64,000 nucleotides of DNA from Teratosphaeria epicoccoides (taxonomy: Eukaryota > Ascomycota > Dothideomycetes > Mycosphaerellales > Teratosphaeriaceae), in the NCBI GenBank assembly GCA_021401465.1, contig JADDMT010000012.1, positions 1-64,000 of the forward strand. Direction: 5' to 3'. Shown here in pieces: positions 21,790 through 32,879 of this stretch (positions are counted from its first letter, which is position 1; each line of letters opens with the position of its first letter). A model generated the notes under the pieces. The model saw only the letters and a program-made list of their open reading frames with translations, was not told the origin of the DNA and ran no database searches. Made by a program: the position numbers and the translations under genes.

Positions 21790-21878
21790 TGGCTTCGAGG
21801 AGAATCGAACTCCTGTTACCAGCTCGCGTTGGGTTAACTCACATGAGACCGGTGTACAGACCAGTATAGTACGCAGCC
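21790..21878 (-). tRNA. tRNA-like sequence, possibly tRNA-Met(CAT) with an intron, partly degenerate
   Basis: The minus strand contains a perfect T arm, AGGAG-TTCGATT-CTCCT (about 21798-21814), followed by the acceptor strand CGAAGCC and A. The 5' end GGCTGCG at 21872-21878 pairs with it except for one mismatch. An anticodon stem CCGGT pairs with GCTGG using two G-U pairs, with a loop starting CTCAT, so the anticodon would be CAT, and about 17 nt of intron-like sequence after position 37. The D arm is poor, because only GTAC/GTAC pairs and the spacing to the acceptor is two bases short. It could be a real elongator tRNA that I fold wrongly, or a tRNA pseudogene. Confidence 0.5.
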
Positions 21879-22465
21879 TTTCTTGTTATCTGCTGTACCA
21901 GTACGAAGCATTATGTGATGCAATTTCGGGGTAGCGTGGGAGATGCATAGTTATATATAGCAGTCATAGGCAGAGGAGTCGTAACATGTTCGAAAGGGCT
22001 AAAGCCTCACGCGACAACTCACTCTGAGTCCCAACTCGTAACCGAAAGACGAGAGTCGATTTGATCGTAATCGTACTTAAGACCCTGTGTAATTGTGCGA
22101 GAGTCCGACTCGGACCACGAAAGGCCGTAAGCACGACACGACTGCCTTCTTCGTCTCGTGCTCCCGGCCCTAGATCTGTGTGGACTGATGCCATGTTTTG
22201 CAGGACCCGGCATATGATCTAAAGTCAATCTGGTTCGATAGCATCATACCAGCGTCTGCACCTCAGCAATCAGGATCCTGGTTTGATTCGACTGATTCTC
22301 AGCAGCAATACTCTTCCGAGCATCCCTATAGCGCCATGGCCATAGTGTTGGAGCGGATTTGAGCTTCCTGAACAATCGACCAGGCGATGACATCGGTCTT
22401 GCGGATGAGACGCAATAGTGAATCTGCAGATCGTAGCAATGTTCAAACAATCTGTGCTTGTATTT
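21879..22465. other. Intergenic region, likely 3' side of the permease gene
   Basis: No supported gene is present. The stretch lies between the tRNA-like sequence and the stop codon of the minus-strand permease at 22466, so part of it should be the permease 3' untranslated region. Confidence 0.5.
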
Positions 22466-24337
22466 TTAAAGCTCCTTTTCCTTCTCATACACAACCACAG
22501 CGGTCCCGTCTTCTAACCGATCATGCTTTGGAACCCATCTGAATCTGCCGATCGCAGGCATAAGCACACGCCAAACAAGCCAGTAGAATGCCCCAAATAT
22601 CAGGACGCCAATGCCGACGACCGAAGAAAGCCAGTAAGGCAAGCTCGTGTCGCCTTTTCCTCCCGGTGGGCGCAAGAAAGGTGCGACCATCTGGAACACT
22701 TGCGCGGCGAGATAGAATACTGCAAGTGGCAACCAGCAGCGGAATGGTCGATGTGCTTTCGGCTGTGTGTACCTCAGCCAAAAGAAGCCTAGGACCACGA
22801 AGAAGTAGATCCACGAGCCCGGGTAGCTCTCGACATCGAGGATGAAGTTGTAGGCATCCCCGAATGGTACGGCAACGATGATGATGAAGCTTGGAATCCA
22901 GTGAAGGAAGAGACCAGGCCCCGGTGCTCCTTTCGGCCAGCTGCCCGCCCAAAACTTCGAATATGGCACAACACCTTCCTTGGCCAGTTCTTGATTCACG
23001 CGAGCTGTGGCGAATGTCACTGTCATGACATTGGCGAAAGCCGAGATCGCGATGAGGACAGAAATCGCAATCTCTCCAGAGCGGCCGAAAACTTTCTTCA
23101 TAAAGAGGGCAGCCACGGTAGTCTTGCTTGCGGCGATCTCTTCAGGGCTCGCAGCGGCAAAGTAAGCGACGTTCGCAAGGAAGTAGAGGATTCCGCATGT
23201 TCCCAAACCCAGTGGACCGGCGATCTTGAGGGTGCGGATTGGATTCTTGATCTCGTTCATGACATAAGTTGCATTTGACCAGCCGACGTACGAGTCCAGC
23301 ACCTTGAACAGAGAAACGGACCACAGATAGCCGCTACTCGTCGTGCCTGCGAAGGAGTTTCGAAAACTTGCTCTAGGGTCCGGAATGCGCTCTTTTGAGA
23401 CTGCACCTCCCAGGACGGCCCTGGAAACAAGTATTAGCGATCAGATCTGCCTGGCAAACAGCACGAGCCAAGCTCTCAGGAGCCCATCACATGCACGAAA
23501 GCGGCCAGCGTTATATGGTGGCTCTGCTTACCAACCCGCAATCGCGATAAAGACCAGGACCACGATCTTGATGAAAACCAGGACGTTCATGAACTTCACT
23601 GCCGCATGCGGCAATACAGTGTGTACCACACAGATGACAGTAATGACCGCAATAGCAATGCCTCGCTTTTCCCATTCCGTCGCAGTGTAGCCGGCGGCTT
23701 TCACGACGTATGATGCAAAGACAATGCAGGCAGAAGCCGTGAAGCCCAACACGATCGAGTAGACGGCGAAGATGGTCGTCGCCATCAGCTTCGGTCGTTT
23801 GTACACTGCCTCCAGGTAGACTTTCTCTCCTCCAGAACGTGGAATCATGCAGGCGAGCTCGATCCAGATACATAGTCCAGAGAAGGCTAGCGCGAGTCCA
23901 AGGAGCCAGAGCATGAATGCTGCGCCGACGCTGCCAACGCTTTTGACGATGGATGAAGGTGTCGAGAAGATGCCAGTGCCTATGATACGGCCGATGCTGA
24001 GGCTCGTGTTAGCTGACTGGCGCTAGCCTGTGCTAGAGGATCCTCACATCAAGCAGGTTGTTGAAGTGAGGCCCAAATGGCGACCAAGGCCACCGGCCTC
24101 TGCCTCACCAGGTCGAAGCTCGCCAACTTGAGGCTCATGCTCACTGCCTTTCCGGGCCTGATCATCGTAGACCGGCGACGCATCCGCCAATGCGGCGTCG
24201 GCGGAGTAGTATATCTTTTCCACTGGAGACATTATACTGCTTGGGCTGAGAGTAGAGTCTCGATCATGAGCTGCCTCAAGAGGCTGCGCAAGGCCTTTCT
24301 GTTTTATGTATCCCCCGGCGATGTCCACTATTACCAT
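22466..24337 (-). CDS. Amino acid permease of the LAT/MUP1 type
   Basis: Three exons on the minus strand: 24337-24048, 23996-23532 and 23420-22466, giving 569 aa. Introns are 51 and 111 nt with GTGAGG and GTAAGC donors; the first contains a GCTAAC branch. The first junction rebuilds the APC-family start of helix 1 (RIIGTGIFSTPS), and the second joins IAGW to AVLGGA. About twelve hydrophobic segments follow, with the family segment VLDSYVGWSNATYVMNE. This is a plasma-membrane importer of the amino acid-polyamine-organocation superfamily. The closest known fungal type is the methionine/neutral amino acid permease Mup1, but the substrate is inferred. ATG 24232 is an alternative start with a shorter cytosolic tail. 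Confidence 0.85.
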
Positions 24338-25364
24338 TGCATGTGGTCAAGCATGGGCAGCCGGCCCGCCACTAGATATGGCGTTATCTCACACAATACC
24401 TGACTAGTGAACGGGTTGCGTAACTGCAGCCGAAGACATTCATCGCTTCCAAAGGAGCCAGGATGGTACAGTAGTGTTATTCGGACTTACTGCAGACGTC
24501 GATCCTGTCGGTCATTGATGGCGTGCTTTGGCCGTGCCATTCCTCGCGCGTCTTATCGTGCATGAGAAGTGCACACCTTCCCGTTCCGGTCTATTACCCT
24601 CCAGTCACAGCATTTTCGCAGATCGCAAGCTAGAATTACTTCGGATACGGCTTGGACGCAGGGCTGCGGCAAAGTCTTGGTGTGGCACGACAGAGGAAAG
24701 ATAGTGCTTGGACCGGGGTCTCACAGACATCATCTCCCACATCCTGTGGTTGTCGTGACAGGACGTTACTGATGAACAAGCTTATATAGCCGCGGTGTTG
24801 GCTGGCTACAGCTCGCGATTTTTAAGACGTTGGCCACTCTGGCGGCATTGGACGGCTTGAATACGGCGTCCTCACAGGCCTCCATTTAGTCAGTCGTCGG
24901 TCAGCACCAGTCCCATACAAAAGCCAGTGTCTCAGCGGCCGGCTTTTGACGGGGCCTCTAGTGCTCCCCAGTCGTGCCCAGTCGCGCGAGTGGTTGACGT
25001 TGTTCACTGGAAATTATCGCTAGTCACGTCGACCAGCACTAGTCACTATTGGCGAAGCTAGAAATGTATGTGACTCTAACGCTACGCAGGGCAGTTCTGG
25101 CCGGTAATATTTGCACCAGCCAGACCAGTCAGTCTCTACAGAAACGAATTGCCTCGACTGTGGGGACTGCCAGTTGAGGGCTCCCGAGTCCATTGACTGG
25201 TGCCGAATGGCGACTGACGACTGTCAAGTAAACGAGGCCTGAGTCATCGGCAAGACCGGGAGCCATTTTTGTGTATGTCTTACCAAGACCTAAAAGCTCG
25301 AGCCTGGGATGTAAAAGATGTAACACAATCCGGTGCCAGACGGTATCTGTCGTCATCACTGTTT
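24338..25364. other. Intergenic region between permease promoter and acyltransferase 3' end
   Basis: The 1-kb stretch has no supported gene. It should hold the permease promoter (minus strand) and the 3' end of the acyltransferase transcript. Scattered CCAGTC/GACTGG words occur at 24900-25200 but form no clear structure. Confidence 0.5.
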
Positions 25365-26795
25365 CTATGCCTTAGTCCGATCAAACGCCCACTTGGCTAA
25401 TTTTACACTCGGCTCATCCATAGTGAGCGTCACAATATTCGCCACCCAAAAAGTCGCTGGCATGACTACCAGCTGTGCTAACCAAAACGCCGGCTCGAAT
25501 CCCATAGGTCCGATCTTTGGCAATGGTAAGATATTCCAAAACCAGTCATTTTCTCCGTCCTTTTCGAAGCCAACGACCTGGTACACGATGTTCCCGACTG
25601 TCCAAATGAGAGGTCCGTGTACCAGGTAGAGAGAGTAGGAGACCCTACCCAGGTATTGGCAGAAGCGAGAGTTGAAGAAGGCCTTCAGCCACGGTATCCG
25701 TGGGACTGAGAGGACAAGGAGACTGGCAGCCCAGAACAGATAGAACCATTTGTGCTGCTTGAGGGGCGCTGGCTTCAAGAAAGCTACATAACCCCATAAA
25801 GGCTGAGACTTGAATTGGTCGAAGCTGTCGTTCGCGAGCGGCACGCCGCCAATGAGGACGCTGACCACGAAGCATCCAGTCCAAAAAGAAACTTTGTATG
25901 GCTTGATCCTTTGCCTGAATGCTTCCAGTGGACGAGGCAAAACGTTCTCTTCGGCCATCAAGTCGATATCGCAAATCAACATTCCGCCCAGGAAGAAAGA
26001 CATGTACCAAGCTTCAACCATGTACATGAAGTAGAACATGAGAGCCAATGAGCAATATATCCGGGCAGTCCTTGTTGCAGATGCGAGACCGAGGGTCACT
26101 GTGTAGATCGCGAGAGATCCTCTGAACTCGAAGGGAATGGACCAGGTGTGCAGATTCCAGTATAACCATGGAAATGGATTTTGGTCATAGACGAACATGT
26201 AGTTCTTGACTTCGCCAATCCATTTTGCGAGCTCGGCAGAGAAGCTGTGCTGCTTGACAAATGGGTGAACACACCAACCAAGCGCATGCCACGTTGTCAT
26301 CCAGATGAATGTTGTGGCGAGCACTGGCAAGAAAAGCCGTATCCATCGCCTGAACAATGCAGAGCTCAGATTCCGCGCCAAGCCCTCAAAATCTCCCCGA
26401 TGTACCTTCCGCAAGATGCTGGTGGAGAGTACGTAGCCGGAGATGATAAAGAACGTCGCTACGGCGTAGTGGCCGCCGGAGAAGAACATCCTGATGCCAT
26501 GGAAGGCGGAGAACCAATATTCGCCGTTGAAACCCCATTCATTCTCGAACCATTGGTTCTGCGAGTGTTTAAGATGTGCCCAGGCTTGGTTGTGATGGAA
26601 ATACACCAAGAACGCCGCAAAACCTCGGAGGCCATCGAGCCAGGCTGTCGGTCTCAGTTGATCGCCACTAGGGACAGATGGCCATCGTGTCATGGCATGG
26701 ATCAGTCCGCGAAGAACATGTAGCAGATGGCTGCCAAGCACGACAGCCAGACCATGTCGTCCTGAGCCCGACAGGCCCTTTTCCTGATCAAGCAT
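25365..26795 (-). CDS. Acyltransferase 3 family integral membrane protein
   Basis: Single exon of 476 aa from ATG 26795. After a basic N-terminus comes the family signature: WLDGLRGFAAFLVYFHHNQ near residues 52-70 with the putative catalytic His, then FFIISGYVLS near residue 115 and RRWIRLFLP near residue 150. About ten hydrophobic segments follow, and the end region has RVSYSLYLVHGPL, also typical. Members of this family (bacterial OafA, many fungal homologues) transfer acetyl or other acyl groups to sugars or small molecules at membranes. The fungal substrate is unknown. The length is usual for the family. Isolated from its neighbours, with no sign of a biosynthetic cluster. Confidence 0.88.
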   Translation of the reverse strand: MLDQEKGLSGSGRHGLAVVLGSHLLHVLRGLIHAMTRWPSVPSGDQLRPTAWLDGLRGFAAFLVYFHHNQAWAHLKHSQNQWFENEWGFNGEYWFSAFHGIRMFFSGGHYAVATFFIISGYVLSTSILRKVHRGDFEGLARNLSSALFRRWIRLFLPVLATTFIWMTTWHALGWCVHPFVKQHSFSAELAKWIGEVKNYMFVYDQNPFPWLYWNLHTWSIPFEFRGSLAIYTVTLGLASATRTARIYCSLALMFYFMYMVEAWYMSFFLGGMLICDIDLMAEENVLPRPLEAFRQRIKPYKVSFWTGCFVVSVLIGGVPLANDSFDQFKSQPLWGYVAFLKPAPLKQHKWFYLFWAASLLVLSVPRIPWLKAFFNSRFCQYLGRVSYSLYLVHGPLIWTVGNIVYQVVGFEKDGENDWFWNILPLPKIGPMGFEPAFWLAQLVVMPATFWVANIVTLTMDEPSVKLAKWAFDRTKA

Positions 26796-27909
26796 TCCGC
26801 GCGTCCCGGGTGCTCAACGCTAAGCTCGATGCAAGTAGCATCTATTGTTGCTGCGAAGGGGGAAAGACGTGAGGGGAGGCGGTACGTGAGCAATAGGACG
26901 AAGGAGTGCCAAGGTGGCGGCGTCGCCTCGGCACGCGACTAGCAGTGATTAATAATTCTTGGTTTTTGCGGACAGCCACTCCGAAAGTCTATTGATTATT
27001 CTATATCGACATTCCACTGAATGCTTCACTGAATGCTTCACTGAATGCTTCCAAGATGATTGTCAGCCATCCAATGTCTTGTCTGAGGTCGCTTTTCCGA
27101 CGAAAATGCGAGATCTATTCGGTTCTGAGGTCAAATGACGCGCCAATGACGACAGATTGAATGAGTGAGGAAGGAGCATGCCACCGAGCTGACCGGTCGT
27201 CGTTGCCTACCAGAATCTCTTGCGGTCTTTTGCGCCGAACCTCGCTTTACATCAAACACATCTGTCTCGTCAGCGATGTGAATGGGCCGCTTGTCTGCTC
27301 TGACCTCGCAGCAGATTTGAAACCTGCATCAGGCCTGATTCCGCCGGCGAGCACAAAGCTGTAGCAGGGCATTAGAATGTCACTGATGTGTGCAAAGCCC
27401 AAAGCTACTTGTACGCCACGCCCATATGACAGTCTGGCCAATTTGCCGAACCAGACTGTGACCAATGCTCCCGGTGAATCATACCCTCTCGAGCACACTA
27501 GCCTTGGGTTGGCTTCTTGGAACGAGCGTGGCACCAGCCCCTCATCCATGGAAGGACTTGTGGTATCGCGCTTTCCAGCCTTGGCCCGCCATGGCGACAA
27601 TCGCTGTGTGAAGCTCGTCAGCGGCAAGCTCAGGAGATATTGAAGCAAGCTTCGAACATAAAAACGAGATTCGTGGTACGATCGAGCTCGGGACCATTTT
27701 GTCTGGACACAATCGACCAAGGAACGTCCACCACAAGAACGCTCAAGAGTCCCGTCTCACTCCACCAGGATAATCTGCCCCCATGTAATCGACTCAAATG
27801 ACCATCCCGATGCAAGCGAAGCAGCAATCCGTCGCTCAGCATCGACGTACCGCCCGGTACCCATCCATTACGACTTCCTAGCCTGGCCTTTGTCGCCGTT
27901 CCACTCGGA
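26796..27909. other. Intergenic region with a short tandem repeat
   Basis: No supported gene. A 12-bp unit, ACTGAATGCTTC, is repeated three times at about 27015-27051. The acyltransferase promoter should lie at the left side, and the right side should contain the 3' end of the secreted-protein transcript. Confidence 0.5.
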
Positions 27910-28634
27910 CTACATACAAGAGAGCCCTCCAGGCTGCATATAAGGCAACCCCACCTTCGTCGGGAAGAAGTGCGCGCCCAAGCCTTCAACCCGCACCTGC
28001 ATCGCTCCCGGCTCCGTGACTACGAGGTGATGGCGATCGATCAAGAGCATGGTGTACTCCAACAAACTGCTCAGCGCCTTCCCGGGCGAGTCTTGATACG
28101 CAGACGCGGCGAAGATGGTATAATCCCACCGCGGAGGACCGTAGGGCCAGTCCCGTTTCCAGACGAGTTCGGCGCGGAAATGGGTGACCTGGCCTTTGAT
28201 GATGAGCTCGAAGGCTGGTGTGCTGCGAATGTGATTGGGCGGCAGTTGCTGTTTCTCCAAGATTGGCCAGAGGAAGCGCGCGTTGGCTTGGAGGTGGTGT
28301 CAGTGATGAATCGGTGCGAGGAGGAGGGGGTTGGTAATCAAGAAGTACCTAGAATTTGCTCACGGATGCTGAGGGGGCTGAGTTGTGGATGCGTGGTAGG
28401 GGCGGCCGGGACGGGAGTCTCGATCCTGGGCGCGGTCTCGAGGCCAAGGTAGGGGTGCAATGAATGAGATGGGGCGGCTGTGACTGGAGGGGCGCTGCTG
28501 GGCCGATACTCCTGGTCTGTGTACGGATGCATTGCGTGAGTTGATGTATTTCTCTGGTCGTCGTGAGCTGTGAGCGTAGCTCTGCTGTTGATGAATATAG
28601 CGGCGAACAAGGCGGTGTAAGCAATCCGAAGCAT
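27910..28634 (-). CDS. Small secreted protein of unknown function
   Basis: Two exons, 28634-28349 and 28286-27910, give 220 aa. The 62-nt intron has donor GTACTT, a CACTGAC branch and acceptor AAG, and joins REQIL to ANARFLWPILEK in frame. The N-terminus MLRIAYTALFAAIFINSRA looks like a signal peptide. Residues about 25-90 are Pro/Ser/Thr-rich and low in complexity. The C-terminal part is compact, with many aromatic and charged residues (VTHFRAELVWKRDWPYGPPRW) and ends LSCM. There is only one cysteine, so it is not a disulfide-rich effector. I do not recognise the family. Secretion is inferred from the leader only. Confidence 0.7.
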
Positions 28635-29073
28635 TGCTGGTCAATCTGCGCGATTGTGCTGCGGGGGAGGATTCTGCTGCTGATGAATGCGATTGTGACA
28701 GATGTTGAGTGTCCGGAGAAGATTGAGAATTCATATCGTGATGATGCTGAGGCATCGTGATTGCCTCTCGACCGAAATGTGCTAAGTCATGCAACTTCAA
28801 GTCGTGAGACGAAGAGCGTCTTCGAATTGGAAGCTCTACCCACGGTCTGCTTACCGCCGCAGCGTGTGAGAAGAAGCAAGAGCGTCTTCAAGACGGAAGC
28901 TCCAGCGATATGTACCTGCTGTCGCATTTTGTGAGATACAGTGGGTTGGGGAATCTGCATTTTGGTGGGACTTGCACACCAATTCATATCATTACGATCG
29001 TCACGGGGAACAGGTGCTTGACCTTGTAAAATCTGTTTGTGATCAGCCGTCATCCAGCAATGCGCTGCTCAGG
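28635..29073. other. Intergenic region between two minus-strand genes
   Basis: No supported gene. It probably holds the promoter of the secreted-protein gene and the 3' untranslated region of the NmrA-type gene. Two copies of GAAGAGCGTCTTC/AAGAGCGTCTTCAA-like words lie at about 28808 and 28878. Confidence 0.5.
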
Positions 29074-30089
29074 TCAACCCGACTTCCTCTGCACCTCAAT
29101 CGCCTGCTTCACAGCATCCTGCAGCGAGTCCACGCCGTCTTCCATACTAACGAGACCGTTATCTCTGTGCTCATACAGCGTGCCGCCCTCCGTCCAAATC
29201 CTTCTCAGCGTCACGGACCCTGCGCTTGGACTTCCCTTCTCCCAGGCCTCGTTCTCAACCTCCTTTAGGCGTTCCAGAGACGTGTACTTGACGTCCCAGT
29301 GATCGCCAGTCTGCTTCTGAAACTCATCCGCAAGGGCTTTTGGCGTCGTCGTCAGCGAGTTCACCCTCAATGCCCGATTCTTCGATGCCTCGGGTTGCAG
29401 CAGAGCAGCCACTACAAGCTTGCCCACATCCCGCATAGTGGTCATGCTGATTTTCCCGTCGCCCGATCCCAGGAGCACAGCACGTTTGCGTTTGACATCA
29501 AAGGTCCCTGCCTGTTCTTCCTCAGGAGGTCTGGCCGAGAGGAAGAGTCCGCGGTCGGCGTCCGCATACGGTCCAGTGACGACGTACGTGTACTCGAGGT
29601 TCTTTACGCCTTTCAAAGCAGCTCGGACCTCGAGCTTCTGCTGATGCGGTTTCTCGGTGGCCGACTGGGGTCCATACTCGATATCTGTGCCATACTCCGA
29701 AGGGAAGAAACGCTTCACGTCTGGATGCTGGTCCGCCCATTCGATGAGCTTGATCTGGTGATGGATGACGGGTCCTAGCACATGGAACAGTCAATACGCG
29801 GGCCGGAAAAGCCTCGCACGCGACACTTACTGCCGACAGCTGATACGATGGTATCGAACCCGTTGTAAGCTTCCTTCACAGCATCGGCGGAGGTCAAATT
29901 GCCAGAGAAGACCTCGACGCCCTGTGCCTTGAGAGCATCAATTTCTTCCGATTTGGTCCACACGGTGTTGTTGGAAGTGAAGATGCCGATGCGCTCGAAT
30001 TTCTTACTATTTATGATCGCCTTGGTGATGTGTTCACCGATCAGGCCGGTGGCTCCGAAGATTAGGATTGATCTCGTCGTCGCACTCAT
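29074..30089 (-). CDS. NmrA/isoflavone-reductase-like NAD(P)-binding protein
   Basis: Two exons, 30089-29831 and 29774-29074, give 319 aa. The 56-nt intron has donor GTAAGT, branch TTGACTG and acceptor CTAG, and joins SAVG to RPVIHHQIKLIEWAD. The N-terminus has a Rossmann motif GATGLIGEHI (residues 12-21), and the middle has FFPSEYGTDIEYG, typical of the isoflavone reductase-like NmrA subfamily. Members bind NADP(H) and act as reductases or as redox-sensing regulators. The substrate here cannot be told. The gene is divergent from the enoyl-CoA isomerase gene, with 322 bp between the two start codons, so the two may share promoter elements. Confidence 0.87.
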
Positions 30090-30411
30090 TATGGATCTTT
30101 TGGTCTATCTTTCTGAGATGCGAACAGCAAAAGCAGCCGGGCCGGACAATGGACTTTGCCATCTTGGCGCTTTTGTGATACTGACCGACACAAATGGGAG
30201 CCCGGAGGAAGTTGGGTGCAGGGATCACAGTCGCGCACTTTCCAATTCGCGCCAAGCTCGCCGTCACGGACAGAGCTTGTGCACGTGCTGACCACATGCA
30301 CGCCATCAACCAAGCAGGAAGTCGCCAAGGCCTCGGCGATTGCATGTAGAACACATTGTGTAAGAACCCAGAATTCTTTTCCACCTTAACGCTGCCATTT
30401 CGCACTCCGTC
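30090..30411. promoter_or_regulatory. Shared divergent promoter region
   Basis: The 322 bp between the start codons of the minus-strand NmrA-type gene and the plus-strand isomerase gene must contain both promoters. An E-box-like GCACGTGC lies at about 30280. No clear TATA box was seen. Confidence 0.5.
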
Positions 30412-31293
30412 ATGACGCTGCCCAACCTCAACAACCCCAAAGTCTCTTCACAGCAGCACGGCAAGGTCGCCATTATCACCATTAGCAATGAGAAGAAGCT
30501 CAATGCCTTGACTCAAGATGACTACTTCACGATTGCTCAGTATCTCCGCGCCATAGCGAATGAGGATAGCATCTTCATCACCGTCCTCACAGCAAACGGT
30601 CGCTTCTTCTCCGCGTAAGCATCCCAATCTCTGACCTTTTCGACGCCACCCAGCTGAGAGCAGAGCAGCGGCGCCGATGTCACAGTCTCTCGGGACGTCC
30701 AGGAGGGCCAAGACCCTTATCGACGCTGGCTCCAATCCTTCGTCGCCGGCAACCTCAACACCACCCAAGCCTTCTACTCTCACCCGAAAATTCTCGTCGT
30801 CGCCCTCAACGGTCCCGCAGTGGGCCTCTCCGCCGCCCTAATTGGCTTCGCGGACTTCGTCTACGCCGCTCCGCACGCCTACCTTCTCACTCCCTTCTCG
30901 TCCCTCGGTCTCGTAGCCGAAGGCGGCGCCAGTCGCGGCTTCGTTCGTAGGTTAGGAATAGCCAAAGCCAACGAAGCATTGATCATGAGCAAGAGGATCA
31001 CATGCGAGGAACTTGTGCAGGTCGGGTTTGTGAACAAGGTGTTGGACGTGAAGGTTGGGGATAGTAAGAGGTTCTTGGAGTTGGTGTTGGAGGAGGTGAA
31101 AGAGCGGTTGGGAGATCATTTGGTGAGTGACAGTTTGACGAAGATCAAGGCGTTGATCCAGAGGCCGGAGAGGGAGGTTCTGGATGCGCAGGGAGTGCAT
31201 GAGGCGTTTGGGGGGTTGGAGAGGTTTATGGCGGGAATTCCGCAGGAGGAGTTTAGGAAGGTGGCGTCTGGGGAGAAGAAACATAAGCTATGA
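30412..31293 (+). CDS. Enoyl-CoA isomerase/hydratase family, probably peroxisomal ECI1
   Basis: Two exons, 30412-30614 and 30669-31293, give 275 aa. The 54-nt intron (GTAAGC to GCAG, branch CTGAG) interrupts the segment FFSAGADVT, which belongs to the crotonase oxyanion-hole loop. The second loop VVALNGPAVGLSAALIGFAD is present, and GLVAEGGASRGF carries the Glu expected as catalytic base in delta3,delta2-enoyl-CoA isomerases. The protein ends KKHKL. HKL resembles a C-terminal PTS1 peroxisomal signal and recalls the HRL end of yeast Eci1. It would shift double bonds during beta-oxidation of unsaturated fatty acids in peroxisomes. Hydratase activity cannot be excluded. Confidence 0.88.
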
Positions 31294-31880
31294 GGGGTTG
31301 AAGATCGCGATACCGCTGCCGAGTGCGTGGTGCAGGATTGGTCCGCACCTTCTCAACCCTCTGAGGTCTTGGAGATTGGTGCTCGCCAGTCCAGCATGTG
31401 ATGTCCATCGAATCAAGGACCTCGAGGTGATGCTTGCCATGAGGACGACATCAAGCGACGCATTGGCTTCCCTTGTGGCAGCATGTGACAAACGATCGTT
31501 GCCAGTGATTGACCGACGATCGGGAAATCATATAGCGAAGAACAAGTGCAAGCACGAGTGAAAAGTGCTGTATTTGAGGAGCTTATCTTGCCAATCCGAG
31601 CCCACCTTTGCGACAACATCAACATCATAGAACCACTGCATGTCATCACATATCTCTCGACCAAGCTACAGCAACATCGGCAGCAGCAAAACCAGCACCC
31701 ATACATTGCGGTACCTCGACCAGAATCTCATCACCCACTGCATATCAAATTGCTGCAGCATATCGGATAGCCACAATTGACCGTGATGTAGACAGAAAGA
31801 GCATAGTCAAGCTTGCGGTCGAAGCCACCAGGCAAGACTTTGCGCTCGATTATGCCAGCATCACTACACTAGTCCTCGAC
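31294..31880. other. Intergenic region
   Basis: No supported gene. The frame of the next gene is open well before its first ATG, but has no ATG there, so this part is probably the 3' region of the isomerase gene and the 5' region of the F-box-like gene. Confidence 0.5.
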
Positions 31881-32879
31881 ATGATCCATCGCGCAGATCC
31901 CACCGCCATCGGTCAGGCATCTGCGCCAACTCCTGCTGACAGCACCTTGGCCACCAGGCACAGCAAGGACGTGTTCGACTTCGCAAACCTGCCGCCGGAG
32001 ATACGGAACCAGATATACGGTCTCGCGTTTACCTTAGCCCCGAACAACTGGGTCGAGGTGTGCCGGAAAGCACAATAGAGTGCCTTCATGAAAGACGAGA
32101 GGGCCAGGTGGCAGCGAGAGAAAGCTGCCGGAATCACTAGTCGTCTGCGAACATGTTACTTCGAACCCAAAACCACGACCACAGTCCTGAACAAGACGAA
32201 GGACAGCAATGGAGACTTTGGCTTCACAAAGAAGAAAATCACATTCGGCCAGACTGTGACCGCCAACCTGCTGCTTTTGAACCGGGGCGTACACCGGGAG
32301 GCGACTGCAGTCCTGTACGGGAGCAATTGCTTCTCGTTCCAGACGGCGCCCACGGCCGTGGAATTCATGGACTGGACCGGAGACCAGTCCAAGCTCATGG
32401 GGAATATCAGAGTCTTTTCGCACAACCCTAACCGTGATGCTGGTCTCTTGCACAAGACTCTGAGGCCTCTACAGCATCCCGGACGCTTCGAGATCAACCT
32501 CAGTCGCTCCTGCACCCTTGAAAAGCTCTGGCCGCACATCAAGGCCTACATCGATGGTTCTGCGCCCGTGTCTTGCGGCTGCGTTGCGCGCAAGGGGACT
32601 TGCACTTGCATGAAACCCAAGCGCATGGCACGGCTCAAGGCCATCACTATCGGTCCTGAGCATGTCTCCGTTACGCGCGGCGACGACCTGATCACCAGTC
32701 AATGGTATTGTTCGACCCTTGAGGAACGCATGTACCTCCGTGAGGAAGAAGCGGAATCAAAAGCCGAATCTGATATTATGGTTACCTGTGAGCGTAGGCG
32801 GAAAGAGGTGATGGACAGACTGTTGGAGAAACTGGAGGCTAGGGAGGCTGCGCGGTCGTCAGTCCAACACCAGACTTAG
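31881..32879 (+). pseudogene. F-box-like fungal protein interrupted by one in-frame TAG
   Basis: From ATG 31881 the frame reads VFDFANLPPEIRNQIYGLAF, the F-box-like start typical of a large family of fungal proteins. It runs on to a TAG at 32076-32078, then continues in the same frame from SAFMKDERARW to the stop at 32879. The second part has the family segment LLLLNRGVHREATAVLYGSNCF and a Cys-rich stretch CGCVARKGTCTCMK. Without the stop it would be 332 codons. No intron around the stop fits, since the nearest GT...AG is 21 nt. It may be a recent pseudogene, a readthrough product or a sequence error. These proteins are thought to act as substrate adaptors, but no member is defined well enough to name one. 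Confidence 0.65.

Noticed and set aside
22466..31293. Permease, acyltransferase, NmrA reductase and isomerase as a biosynthetic cluster
   Set aside because: There is no synthase, P450 or pathway regulator in the group, orientations are mixed, and gaps are ordinary. Nothing ties them to one pathway.
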